A DNA stretch of 8,983 nucleotides from Ardenticatenaceae bacterium (GTDB lineage: Bacteria; Chloroflexota; Anaerolineae; Promineifilales; Promineifilaceae). The position numbers were made by a program, and so were the translations under genes. The notes beneath the pieces were generated by a model. It was not told the DNA's origin. It saw nothing but the letters and a program-made list of their open reading frames with translations, and made no database searches. Shown piece after piece: positions 1 to 5,606 of the stretch (positions within the stretch are counted from its first letter, which is position 1; the number at the start of each line of letters is the position of its first letter). Where the stretch lies: NCBI GenBank assembly GCA_020634215.1, contig JACKCD010000093.1, positions 1 through 8,983 of the forward strand. The letters are read 5' to 3'.

Positions 1-263
1 GCCGTCGTGAAGCCCAAGAAGAGCTAGGTGCCACACTGGGCGACGTGCGCGTCTTTGGCATCTACTCCCGCCCCCACCATAACCACCACGTTGCCGTCCT
101 GCTCTGCGAAGATTTCACCATGACGGGCAACACCGACTTTGAAATCGAACGCTTTCAGTTCTTCCCCGTTTGGCAACTGCCCCCCGATGCCTCGAAGGCG
201 ACGCGCAACCGGGTAGCGGAATATGTGCGGCGGGAACAGGTAACGGGATTGGGGGCATGGTGA
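1..263 (+). CDS. Nudix hydrolase, 3' part only
   Basis: This is the C-terminal 86 codons of a gene that begins before the window; reading is open from base 3 to the TGA at 261-263. The first visible residues, RREAQEELGA, match the second half of the Nudix box (REUXEEXGU), whose glutamates bind the metal used to hydrolyse nucleoside diphosphates linked to another group. After the box the chain continues with VRVFGIYSRPHHNHHVAVLL and an aromatic segment (FQFFPVWQLP), as expected for the remaining strands of a Nudix fold. The first half of the box is missing, so the substrate (ADP-ribose, NADH, oxidised dNTP or other) cannot be told. A GTG at 45 could be taken for a start, but it would remove the Nudix box, so it is only an internal valine. 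A short hairpin repeat follows the stop. Confidence 0.8.
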   Translation, partial: RREAQEELGATLGDVRVFGIYSRPHHNHHVAVLLCEDFTMTGNTDFEIERFQFFPVWQLPPDASKATRNRVAEYVRREQVTGLGAW

Positions 264-277
264 TAATCTCGCTTATG

Positions 278-295
278 GACGCAAGGTTTTGCGTC
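278..295. repeat. Short hairpin repeat, family A, copy 1
   Basis: Perfect 7-bp inverted repeat: GACGCAA (278-284), loop GGTT, TTGCGTC (289-295). The 20 bases from 278 match 19 of 20 bases of the longer hairpin at 4900-4927 in the betA leader, so both belong to one dispersed family. This copy has lost the outer arms. It sits just after the Nudix stop codon and before the xseB promoter candidate, without a following T tract. Confidence 0.7.
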
Positions 296-305
296 TCGAC
301 AGCCA

Positions 306-333
306 TGCACAACAGGCAACAATAGACTAAAAT
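306..333 (+). promoter_or_regulatory. Candidate sigma-70-type promoter for xseB
   Basis: A -35-like TGCACA (306-311, 4 of 6 to TTGACA) and a -10-like TAAAAT (328-333, 5 of 6 to TATAAT) are 16 bp apart. Transcription would start near 340, about 33 bases before the preferred xseB ATG. This fits with the ATG at 340 not being the true start. Prediction from consensus only. Confidence 0.4.
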
Positions 334-372
334 AGGGGAATGCAGCCAGTTGGTTGCCAAGGAGTAGTGACA

Positions 373-594
373 ATGAGCAATGATTTTGCCAATTTGACGT
401 TTGAACAGGCGTTGCGGGCGTTGGAGGAAACGGCCGTTAAGCTCGAAAGCAACGACCTCTCCCTTGAAGAATCCCTGACCCTGTACGAACAAGGCCAAAA
501 GCTGGCCGCCTTCTGCACCCAACAGCTCGACCACGCCACCCTGCGCGTCGAACAGCTAACAACCGATGGAGAAATTGTAGAGATTAGAGATTAG
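373..594 (+). CDS. xseB: Exodeoxyribonuclease VII small subunit
   Basis: A 73-residue protein with the XseB pattern: FEQALRALEE near residues 9-18, then LSLEESLTLYEQG and a C-terminal helix with RVEQL. In the family, XseB binds the catalytic XseA and forms exonuclease VII, which cuts single-stranded DNA from both ends in the cytoplasm. The start is the ATG at 373, preceded by AAGGAG (359-364) at 8 bases; an in-frame ATG at 340 lacks such a site and would add 11 non-conserved residues. Length is normal. The stop codon and last codons (EIRD) lie in the left arm of a heptamer hairpin repeat, so the repeat has probably supplied the C-terminus. An AACGGCCGTT palindrome at 429-438 encodes TAV where the family often has a segment like IVE. 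xseA is not in the window. Confidence 0.93.
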   Translation: MSNDFANLTFEQALRALEETAVKLESNDLSLEESLTLYEQGQKLAAFCTQQLDHATLRVEQLTTDGEIVEIRD

Positions 595-649
595 AGATTG
601 GAGATTGGTACTTTACGGATCAATCTCTAATCTCCAATCTCCAATCTCC
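579..649. repeat. Heptamer inverted repeat, family B, copy 1 (4 units per arm)
   Basis: The left arm (579-607) is four tandem copies of GAGATTR and the right arm (621-649) is four tandem copies of the reverse, CAATCTC/TAATCTC. The arms form a 29-bp stem with three A-C mismatches and one G-T wobble, all at heptamer borders. The loop (608-620) is 13 bases. It spans the end of xseB and the gap to ftsY, ending 10 bases before the ftsY ATG. There is no T tract, so it is not a standard Rho-independent terminator. A three-unit version lies at 8811-8861. Confidence 0.9.
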
Positions 650-659
650 CTCAGACTAA

Positions 660-1562
660 ATGTTTAAAAGCATCCGCGAATCCCTAACCCGCACCCGGCA
701 ATCCGTTTTCGGCCAAATTGCTGGCGTGCTCGGCATGGGTGACATAACCGAAGAAACTTGGGAAGATTTGGAAACCCTGCTGGTTCAAGCCGATGTCGGT
801 GTCTCCACCACCCTGGCTGTGGTAGACACACTGCGCGAACGGGTAGACAACGAAGGGCTTTACCGTGCCGACCAGCTTTTTAAGGCACTCAAGCAAGAGC
901 TACGTGCCCTGCTGTTTGACCCGCCGCCGCTGTCAATGGAAGACAAACGCGCCCTCACCGTTGTCATGGTTGTCGGTGTCAACGGCTCTGGCAAAACCAC
1001 CACCATTGGCAAAATGGCGTTGCGGTACAAAAGCCAGGGGCGCAAAGTGATGCTGGCCGCTGGCGACACCTTCCGCGCCGCCGCCATTGACCAGCTTCGC
1101 GTGTGGAGCGAACGCGCCGATGTGCCGATTATCGCTGGCGAACCCGGCGGCGACCCGGCGGCGGTGGCGTATGACTCCATTCGCGCTGCCCGCGCCCGTG
1201 GCTACGATTTGCTGTTTGTGGATACGGCCGGCCGACTGCACACCAAATTCAACCTGATGAAAGAGTTGGAAAAGGTTTATGCCACCTGCCAAAAAAGCGT
1301 ACACCAGGCTCCACACGATGTGCTGCTGGTGCTGGATGCCCCCACCGGCCAAAACGCTTTTCTTCAGGCGCAAAAGTTTACCGAATCAGTTAACGTCACG
1401 GGTGTCATTCTCACCAAACTAGATGGCACAGCCAAAGGGGGCATGGTGTTTGCCATTTATAAAGAGCTAGGGCTACCCGTCCGTTTTATTGGCACCGGCG
1501 AAAGCATTCACGATCTGGCTCCGTTTGACCCCGACCAGTTTGTCAACGCTCTGTTTGAGTAA
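660..1562 (+). CDS. ftsY: Signal recognition particle receptor FtsY
   Basis: A 300-residue SRP GTPase. An N domain (about 1-95) precedes the G domain with GVNGSGKTT (106-114, G1), DTFRAAA (136-142), DTAGR (188-192, G3), TKLD (252-255, G4) and GTGE (278-281, G5). The C-terminal helix DLAPFDPDQFVNALF is typical of FtsY rather than Ffh, and there is no methionine-rich M domain. FtsY docks ribosome-nascent chain-SRP complexes at the inner membrane and delivers them to SecYEG while GTP is hydrolysed. The long acidic A domain of E. coli FtsY is absent, as in many bacteria; the protein begins directly with an amphipathic helix (FKSIRESLTRTRQSVFGQI) that could touch the membrane. No Shine-Dalgarno is visible before the ATG, which follows closely on the heptamer hairpin. 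Codons are mostly C-ending and no AACGGCCGTT copy is present. Confidence 0.97.
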   Translation: MFKSIRESLTRTRQSVFGQIAGVLGMGDITEETWEDLETLLVQADVGVSTTLAVVDTLRERVDNEGLYRADQLFKALKQELRALLFDPPPLSMEDKRALTVVMVVGVNGSGKTTTIGKMALRYKSQGRKVMLAAGDTFRAAAIDQLRVWSERADVPIIAGEPGGDPAAVAYDSIRAARARGYDLLFVDTAGRLHTKFNLMKELEKVYATCQKSVHQAPHDVLLVLDAPTGQNAFLQAQKFTESVNVTGVILTKLDGTAKGGMVFAIYKELGLPVRFIGTGESIHDLAPFDPDQFVNALFE

Positions 1563-1576
1563 TAATTAGAACAAAA

Positions 1577-1640
1577 TAGGACGCAGATTTACCTGATAAA
1601 CCTGATAGTGACCAGGTTCGTCAGAAAATCTACGCTCCTA
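1577..1640. repeat. Long imperfect hairpin in the ftsY-prfB gap
   Basis: The 96-base gap between ftsY and prfB contains a nested inverted repeat. The outer arms are TAGGACGCAGATTT (1577-1590) and AAATCTACGCTCCTA (1626-1640), pairing with one bulge and one wobble-type mismatch. Inside are CTGA/TCAG (1593-1596 with 1621-1624) and AACCTG/CAGGTT (1599-1604 with 1613-1618) around an 8-base loop. It ends just before the prfB ribosome-binding site AAAAGGAA (1643-1650). It could be a degenerate intergenic repeat element or a leader structure. Confidence 0.65.
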
Positions 1641-1658
1641 CGAAAAGGAACGTGTGTG

Positions 1659-2745
1659 ATGGAAACAATTATTGAACAACTAATCCCGCTAAAAGCATCC
1701 ATAGATCAGCTGCGGAGGCGGCTTTGACATCGCTATCAAGAGCGAACGGATAGCGACGCTGGAGCGCGAAGCGGCGATGCCCGGTTTTTGGGATAAGGCC
1801 GATTATGCCCAAAAAGTAATGCGCGACATTACTCAACTGCGCGATGAAGTCACCGTTTGGGAAAATTTGAGCAAGCGGCTGCATGATGCGCTTGAGCTGG
1901 CGGAACTGGGTGATGATGAGCTGGTAGAGGAATTGGAAAATGAGGTGGTGGGGCTGCAAACGGCCGTTCATCAGCTAGAGTTCCAAACCTTGTTTGCCGG
2001 CCCTTATGACAAAGAAAACGCCATTTTAGCCATTCACGCCGGGGCTGGCGGCACCGAGGCCCAAGATTGGGCACAAATGCTGGAGCGGATGTTTATTCGC
2101 TGGGCGGAGTCGAGCGGGCTAAAGGTAGACATTATTGATGAAAGTGCTGGGGACGAAGCGGGCATCAAAAGCGTGATGATGTCGCTGGAAGGTGCCTATG
2201 CCTACGGCCGTTTTCAGTCAGAACGCGGGGTGCATCGGCTGGTGCGTATTTCGCCCTACGACGCTTCCAGCCGCCGCCACACGTCGTTTGCCAAGGTAGA
2301 GCTTTGGCCCGACGTGGCCTCAGACATTGAGATTGAAGTAGATGAAAAGGATCTGCGGATTGATCGCTTTCGCGCCAGTGGGGCGGGTGGTCAGCATGTG
2401 CAAAAGAACGAAACGGCCGTTCGTATCACCCACCTCCCCACCGGCATTGTCGTCTCTTGCCAAAACCAGCGCTCGCTCACCCAAAACATGCAGGTTGCCA
2501 TGAACATCCTCAAAGCCCAGCTTTTTGACCGCGAACAGCGCAAGCAGGAAGAAGAATTGGCCGAGCTAAAAGGGGAAGATGTGGATGCCGGCTGGGGCAG
2601 CCAAATTCGCTCCTATGTGCTGCATCCCTACAAAATGGTCAAAGACCACCGCACCAACTATGAAGTTGGCAACACGCAAGCGGTGCTAGACGGCCGTTTA
2701 GACGACTTTATGGAGGCTTATCTCCGCCACAAGGTTGGCGAGTAG
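1659..2745 (+). CDS. prfB: Peptide chain release factor 2, programmed +1 frameshift
   Basis: RF2 reads UGA and UAA stop codons and triggers peptide release. The gene is two frames: 1659-1724 (22 codons from ATG, after AAAAGGAA at 1643-1650), then a +1 shift and 1726-2745, giving 361 residues (E. coli 365). The joint is CTT TGA C at 1722-1728 with GGAGG at 1714-1718, three bases before CTT, the same layout as the E. coli autoregulatory site: scarce RF2 lets the ribosome pause at UGA and slip forward. In the joined protein the peptidyl-transferase motif GGQ is at 243-245. The stop-recognition tripeptide, normally SPF, reads SPY at 198-200 (RISPYDASSRRHTSF). An ATG at 1777 is internal (MPGFWD); starting there would lose the first 39 residues. 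Four AACGGCCGTT-like copies fall in the gene (1959, 2203, 2412, 2689). Confidence 0.96.
1714..1728 (+). promoter_or_regulatory. RF2 +1 recoding site
   Basis: The site is the Shine-Dalgarno-like GGAGG (1714-1718), a 3-base spacer, then CTT TGA C (1722-1728). The frame 1 reading ends at TGA (1725-1727); the protein homologous to RF2 continues from GAC at 1726 as DIAIKSERIATLEREA. This is the established RF2 feedback device, where release factor competes with slippage at its own stop codon. Confidence 0.95.
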
Positions 2746-2751
2746 CCCTAT

Positions 2752-2779
2752 TTGTCATCTAAAACGACCATGTTACAAT
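2752..2779 (+). promoter_or_regulatory. Strong candidate promoter for rsfS
   Basis: TTGTCA (2752-2757, 5 of 6 to TTGACA) and TACAAT (2774-2779, 5 of 6 to TATAAT) are 16 bp apart, with an extended -10 TG at 2771-2772. The start of transcription would be near 2786, leaving a leader of about 28 bases that contains the GGAGG ribosome-binding site. The position right after the prfB stop suggests rsfS is not dependent on upstream transcription. Confidence 0.6.
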
Positions 2780-2813
2780 CGCCAAACAAACTCAAAATTG
2801 ATGGAGGTGTTTT

Positions 2814-3161
2814 CTGGAAAGTTTAGATTTGGCACGGCTGATGGTAGATGCCGTGTTAGACAAAAAAGGAAGCGACATCGTCCTGCTTGATCTGCGCGAG
2901 CAGGCTCTTTTTGCCGACTACTTTCTCATTTGCACGGGGGAAAACGAACGCCAACTGCAGGCCATGGCCGAAAGCGTCGCCATGCAGGCCAAAGAAGAGG
3001 CATCGGTACTCCCGCGTGGCATCGAGGGAGAAGCAGGCACCGGCTGGGTTTTGCTTGACTATGGCGACCTCGTTGTCCACATTTTTGGCCCGCACCAACG
3101 CGATTATTATCGCCTGGAAGAACTGTGGACAAACGCCCATACCGTTCTGCGAATGCAATAA
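2814..3161 (+). CDS. rsfS: Ribosomal silencing factor RsfS (Iojap family)
   Basis: RsfS binds ribosomal protein uL14 on the 50S subunit and blocks joining of the 30S subunit when nutrients are short. The sequence has the family core: helix ARLMVDAVLDKKGSDIVLLDLR, then DYFLICTG, PRGIEGE, GWVLLDYGDLVVHIF and a C-terminal YYRLEELW. The start needs care. The frame is closed by TGA at 2799-2801, and no ATG or GTG lies between it and the conserved helix. CTG at 2814 has GGAGG (2803-2807) six bases upstream and gives an N-terminus (ESLDLARLM) of the usual length, 115 residues in all. TTG at 2829 is 21 bases from that site, and ATG at 2841 would cut the first helix. I therefore prefer CTG 2814. A terminator hairpin overlaps the stop codon. 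Confidence 0.9.
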   Translation: MESLDLARLMVDAVLDKKGSDIVLLDLREQALFADYFLICTGENERQLQAMAESVAMQAKEEASVLPRGIEGEAGTGWVLLDYGDLVVHIFGPHQRDYYRLEELWTNAHTVLRMQ

Positions 3162-3186
3162 AAAAGCGCCCACGTGGGCGCTTTTT
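3161..3186. terminator. Perfect bidirectional Rho-independent terminator
   Basis: A perfect 26-bp palindrome: five A, GCGCCCAC, then GTGGGCGC and five T. In either direction RNA forms a GC-rich stem (AGCGCCC with GGGCGCT) followed by a U run. It begins at the last base of rsfS and lies 42 bases past the betA stop on the other strand, so it can end both convergent transcripts. Confidence 0.92.
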
Positions 3187-3228
3187 ATTACGCTAGAAAA
3201 TGCTGGCAATAGGGTACATAGCATACGG

Positions 3229-4872
3229 TTATCCATGCCGATAAAAAGGGATGGTAGCGGCCGGTAGCGATGTGTTGCCCATGATGAGATCGGCCGCTTT
3301 TTCCGCCAGCATGATGGTGGGGGCGTAAATGTTGCCGTTGGTCACGTAGGGCATCACCGACGCATCCACCACACGCAGCCCCTCCAACCCGTGGACAGCC
3401 ATGCTGTTGGGGTCAACCACGGCCAGCGGGTCAACCCCCATTTTGCAGGTGCAGGAAGGATGGTAGGCCGTTTCACCATCGTGGCCTACCCAGTCGAGGA
3501 TTTCTTGATCGGTCTGAACGGCCGTTCCCGGCGACAACTCCCCCCCATTAAACCCGTCAAACGCTGGCTGGTTCAAAATATCACGCGCACACCGTATCGC
3601 CTCCACCCACTCCCGCCGATCCTGGTCGGTGGAGAGATAGTTAAAGCGCAGGGCTGGATGTTGGCGCGGGTCCGCCGATTTGATCTTCACCGACCCCCGC
3701 GCATCGGAATACATCGGCCCCACATGCACCTGATACCCATGCCCACCCCCCGGCGACGTACCATCATAGCGCACCGCCACCGGCAAAAAATGGAACATCA
3801 GGTTCGGGTAGGCTACGTCGTCGTTGCTGCGGATAAAGCCACCCGCTTCAAAATGGTTGGTAGCGGCCGGCCCCTGGTGGAACAGCAGCCATTGCAGACC
3901 CACCCACGGCTTGTTGTACCACTGCATCGCCGGATAAACCGACACCGGCTGGGTGCAGGCATATTGCACATACACCTCCAAATGGTCTTGCAAGTTTTCC
4001 CCCACGCCGGGCAGGTCGTGAACCACATTTACGCCCAGCTTTTCTAGTTCAGCGGCGTTGCCCACGCCCGAAAGCTGCAAAAGCTGCGGCGAGTTGATGG
4101 CTCCGCCGCACAAAATGACCTGCCCCGCCAGCAGCTTTTCTGGTTTGCTGCGGCCACGCTGCACCTCCACGCCAATGGCGCGTTGGCCGTCAAACAAAAT
4201 GCGGCTGACGAAGGCGCGGGTCATGACCTCTAAATTTTCCCGCCCTATGACGGGGTGGAGATAGGCACGGGCGGCACTGAGCCGACGGCCGTTTTGGATG
4301 TTACGGTCAAAGCGGGCAAACCCTTCTTGCTTGTAGCCGTTGACATCGCTGGTCAGCGGGTAGCCTGCCTGCTGCACCGCTGCAAAAAAGGCCGTAAACA
4401 GCGGGTTGGTGGCTGGGCCGCGCTCCAGAACCAACGGCCCGTTGTCGCCGCGAAAATCATCGCCGCCAGCTAGGCAATTTTCCATTCGTTTGAAGTAGGG
4501 GAGACAGTGGGCATAGTCCCAACTTGCCATGCCGGGGTCGTTGCCCCACCGCTCAAAATCTAGCGGGTTGCCGCGCTGAAAGATCATGCCGTTGATGCTG
4601 CTGGAGCCACCCAAGACTTTGCCGCGCCCGTGGTAAACGCGGCGGTTGTGCATAAATGGTTCTGGCTCGGAGTGGTAGCGCCAATCATAGAAGCGGCTGC
4701 CAATGGGGATGGTGAGGGCGGCGGGCATGTGGATGAAGATGTCCCATTTGTAGTCGGGGCGGCCGGCTTCCAGCACCAGCACGCGGTGGTTGGGGTCGCT
4801 GCTGAGGCGGTTTGCCAGCACGCAGCCGGCCGACCCGCCGCCAACGATGATTGTGTCTACCTGTTTGTTCAT
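3229..4872 (-). CDS. betA: GMC-family oxidoreductase, probable choline dehydrogenase
   Basis: A 547-residue FAD flavoprotein resembling E. coli BetA along its whole length. BetA oxidises choline to betaine aldehyde (and further to glycine betaine) at the membrane. Visible features are the FAD-binding GGGSAG (11-16) with E35 ending the second strand, GMC signature 1 (82-102, GRGKVLGGSSSING...), GMC signature 2 (256-271, GGAINSPQLLQLSGVG), GVGENLQDHLE near 289-299, and the catalytic-histidine region HPSCTCKMG (H471). In the last motif, TNGNIYAPTIM (511-521), Tyr516 stands where E. coli BetA and many relatives have the second active-site residue Asn (His in glucose oxidase). The ATG has AGGAGG (4878-4883 on this strand) 5 bases away. 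It is divergent from a TetR gene and next to a betaine-type ABC transporter, which supports choline or a related amino alcohol as substrate. No betB is in the window. Confidence 0.88.
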   Translation of the reverse strand: MNKQVDTIIVGGGSAGCVLANRLSSDPNHRVLVLEAGRPDYKWDIFIHMPAALTIPIGSRFYDWRYHSEPEPFMHNRRVYHGRGKVLGGSSSINGMIFQRGNPLDFERWGNDPGMASWDYAHCLPYFKRMENCLAGGDDFRGDNGPLVLERGPATNPLFTAFFAAVQQAGYPLTSDVNGYKQEGFARFDRNIQNGRRLSAARAYLHPVIGRENLEVMTRAFVSRILFDGQRAIGVEVQRGRSKPEKLLAGQVILCGGAINSPQLLQLSGVGNAAELEKLGVNVVHDLPGVGENLQDHLEVYVQYACTQPVSVYPAMQWYNKPWVGLQWLLFHQGPAATNHFEAGGFIRSNDDVAYPNLMFHFLPVAVRYDGTSPGGGHGYQVHVGPMYSDARGSVKIKSADPRQHPALRFNYLSTDQDRREWVEAIRCARDILNQPAFDGFNGGELSPGTAVQTDQEILDWVGHDGETAYHPSCTCKMGVDPLAVVDPNSMAVHGLEGLRVVDASVMPYVTNGNIYAPTIMLAEKAADLIMGNTSLPAATIPFYRHG

Positions 4873-4899
4873 CCCTGCCTCCTGCGATCAATGGTGGGG

Positions 4900-4927
4900 G
4901 TAGAGACGCAAGATTTTGCGTCTCTAC
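4900..4927. repeat. Perfect hairpin repeat, family A, copy 2
   Basis: A perfect inverted repeat of two 12-base arms, GTAGAGACGCAA (4900-4911) and TTGCGTCTCTAC (4916-4927), around GATT. It would lie in the 5' leader of betA, between the predicted start of transcription near 4955 and the ribosome-binding site. Its core is shared with 278-295, which shows it is a dispersed element rather than a betA-specific leader. Confidence 0.85.
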
Positions 4928-4961
4928 TGTACCGTCTGGTTGGTATAGTAAAAGTGGCGAG

Positions 4962-4991
4962 ATTTTAGGATATACTATTGGCAATTGTCAA
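4962..4991 (-). promoter_or_regulatory. Predicted betA promoter
   Basis: On the - strand, a consensus -35 TTGACA (4991 to 4986) and a -10 TAAAAT (4967 to 4962, 5 of 6) are 18 bp apart. The start of transcription would be near 4955, giving a leader of about 83 bases that contains the family A hairpin. The -35 box lies inside the 16-bp near-palindrome, so a bound repressor would block polymerase. Confidence 0.6.
4971..4976 (+). promoter_or_regulatory. Possible -10 box of the tetR promoter
   Basis: TATACT matches 5 of 6 bases of TATAAT and lies about 40 bases before the tetR ATG. No convincing -35 box is seen at 16-18 bp; the best-placed bases, GTAAAA, are poor. Transcription would start within the near-palindrome at 4977-4992. 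Confidence 0.3.
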
Positions 4992-4992
4992 T
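4977..4992. promoter_or_regulatory. Putative operator of the TetR regulator
   Basis: ATTGGCAATTGTCAAT is a 16-bp dyad with 7 of 8 pairs exact and one G-T. It overlaps the predicted betA -35 box and the predicted tetR start of transcription. This is the expected place for a TetR-family repressor controlling both divergent promoters. In E. coli the bet control region is also divergent, with BetI binding a dyad between the promoters. Binding here is inferred from position and symmetry. Confidence 0.55.
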
Positions 4993-5015
4993 GAAAATCC
5001 CTGAGGTTTGAAGGA

Positions 5016-5582
5016 ATGAGCCAGAGACGAACGGCCGTTGAGACCCGTGAAATGATTTTTGAAGCGTGCAGCAACATTTTGCGGCGCGATGGGTTAGCCA
5101 GCCTGACGCTGGATGCTGTGGCTGAAGCAGCGGGATTGAGCAAAGGAGGGCTGCTGTACCATTTCCCCAGCAAGGTTGCCCTCATCGAAGGGCTGTTTGA
5201 ATACCACAACGACATTTTTGAGCTGCGGCTGCAAGAATTGGCCGCCGCCGAAGGGGACGATCCTGGTGCCTGGCTGCGAGCCTATGCCAAAGCCTCGGTG
5301 GAGCAAATTACCGACCCCGATTGCGCCAGTTTGTATGTGAGTTTGTTTGCCGCCGAGGAGCGGTATGCCAGTGCTCATCAGCTTATGCGGCAAAAATATG
5401 TGCGCTGGCAGCAGCAGGTGGAGGTCAGTGGGCTTGACCCGGCGCTGGCAACGCTGGTGCGTTTGGCGGTGGATGGGCTGTGGTTTGCCGAGATGCACCG
5501 GTATGCGCCGCCGCTGTCTGAACGGCGTGAAATTATTGTTGACTTAATTTTGCAACTAACCAAAAATTCAGACATACTTTGA
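5016..5582 (+). CDS. TetR-family transcriptional regulator
   Basis: A 188-residue protein with an N-terminal TetR helix-turn-helix: SLTLDAVAEAAGLSKGGLLYHFPSK at about 29-53, with the usual GxxxGxLYxHF pattern. The rest is an all-helical ligand domain of normal length with no metal or cofactor motif. Proteins of this group usually bind a short dyad as dimers and let go when a small ligand binds. It does not resemble E. coli BetI closely outside the HTH, so betI is not assigned. Its place between a BetA-like dehydrogenase (divergent) and a ProV-like transporter (downstream, same strand) suggests that it senses choline, betaine or a relative. The ATG at 5016 has GAGG at 5003-5006 (9 bases away) and AAGGA directly adjacent. 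An AACGGCCGTT copy (5030-5039) encodes the TAV of RRTAVE. Confidence 0.9.
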   Translation: MSQRRTAVETREMIFEACSNILRRDGLASLTLDAVAEAAGLSKGGLLYHFPSKVALIEGLFEYHNDIFELRLQELAAAEGDDPGAWLRAYAKASVEQITDPDCASLYVSLFAAEERYASAHQLMRQKYVRWQQQVEVSGLDPALATLVRLAVDGLWFAEMHRYAPPLSERREIIVDLILQLTKNSDIL

Positions 5583-5584
5583 CG

Positions 5585-5606
5585 GTAATCAGATCAAACT
5601 GATTAC
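5585..5606. repeat. Perfect 8-bp hairpin after tetR
   Basis: GTAATCAG (5585-5592), loop ATCAAA, CTGATTAC (5599-5606), starting 2 bases after the tetR stop. The right arm merges with the heptamer array that follows. No T tract follows, so it is a weak terminator at best. Confidence 0.6.

Noticed and set aside
340..372. Start of xseB at ATG 340
   Set aside because: No ribosome-binding site, lies at the predicted transcription start, and adds non-conserved residues; ATG 373 has AAGGAG at good distance.
579..649. Rho-independent terminator
   Set aside because: Long stem but AT-rich repeats, mismatches and no T tract; better described as a heptamer inverted repeat, although it may slow polymerase.
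1221..1236. Further copy of the palindrome in ftsY (ACGGCCGGCC)
   Set aside because: The right half differs (GGCC instead of TT), so it is not counted; ftsY has no true copy.
1725..1727. TGA in prfB read as a disabling mutation or sequencing error
   Set aside because: The surrounding GGAGG, spacer and CTTTGAC reproduce the known RF2 recoding site, and the protein resumes in the +1 frame.
3391..4047. 218-residue open frame on the + strand within betA
   Set aside because: Antisense shadow of a conserved GMC gene; composition rich in Arg, His and Pro with no recognisable domain or ribosome-binding site.
5016..5582. Naming the TetR regulator betI
   Set aside because: Only position supports it; outside the helix-turn-helix it does not resemble the E. 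coli protein as far as I can recall.
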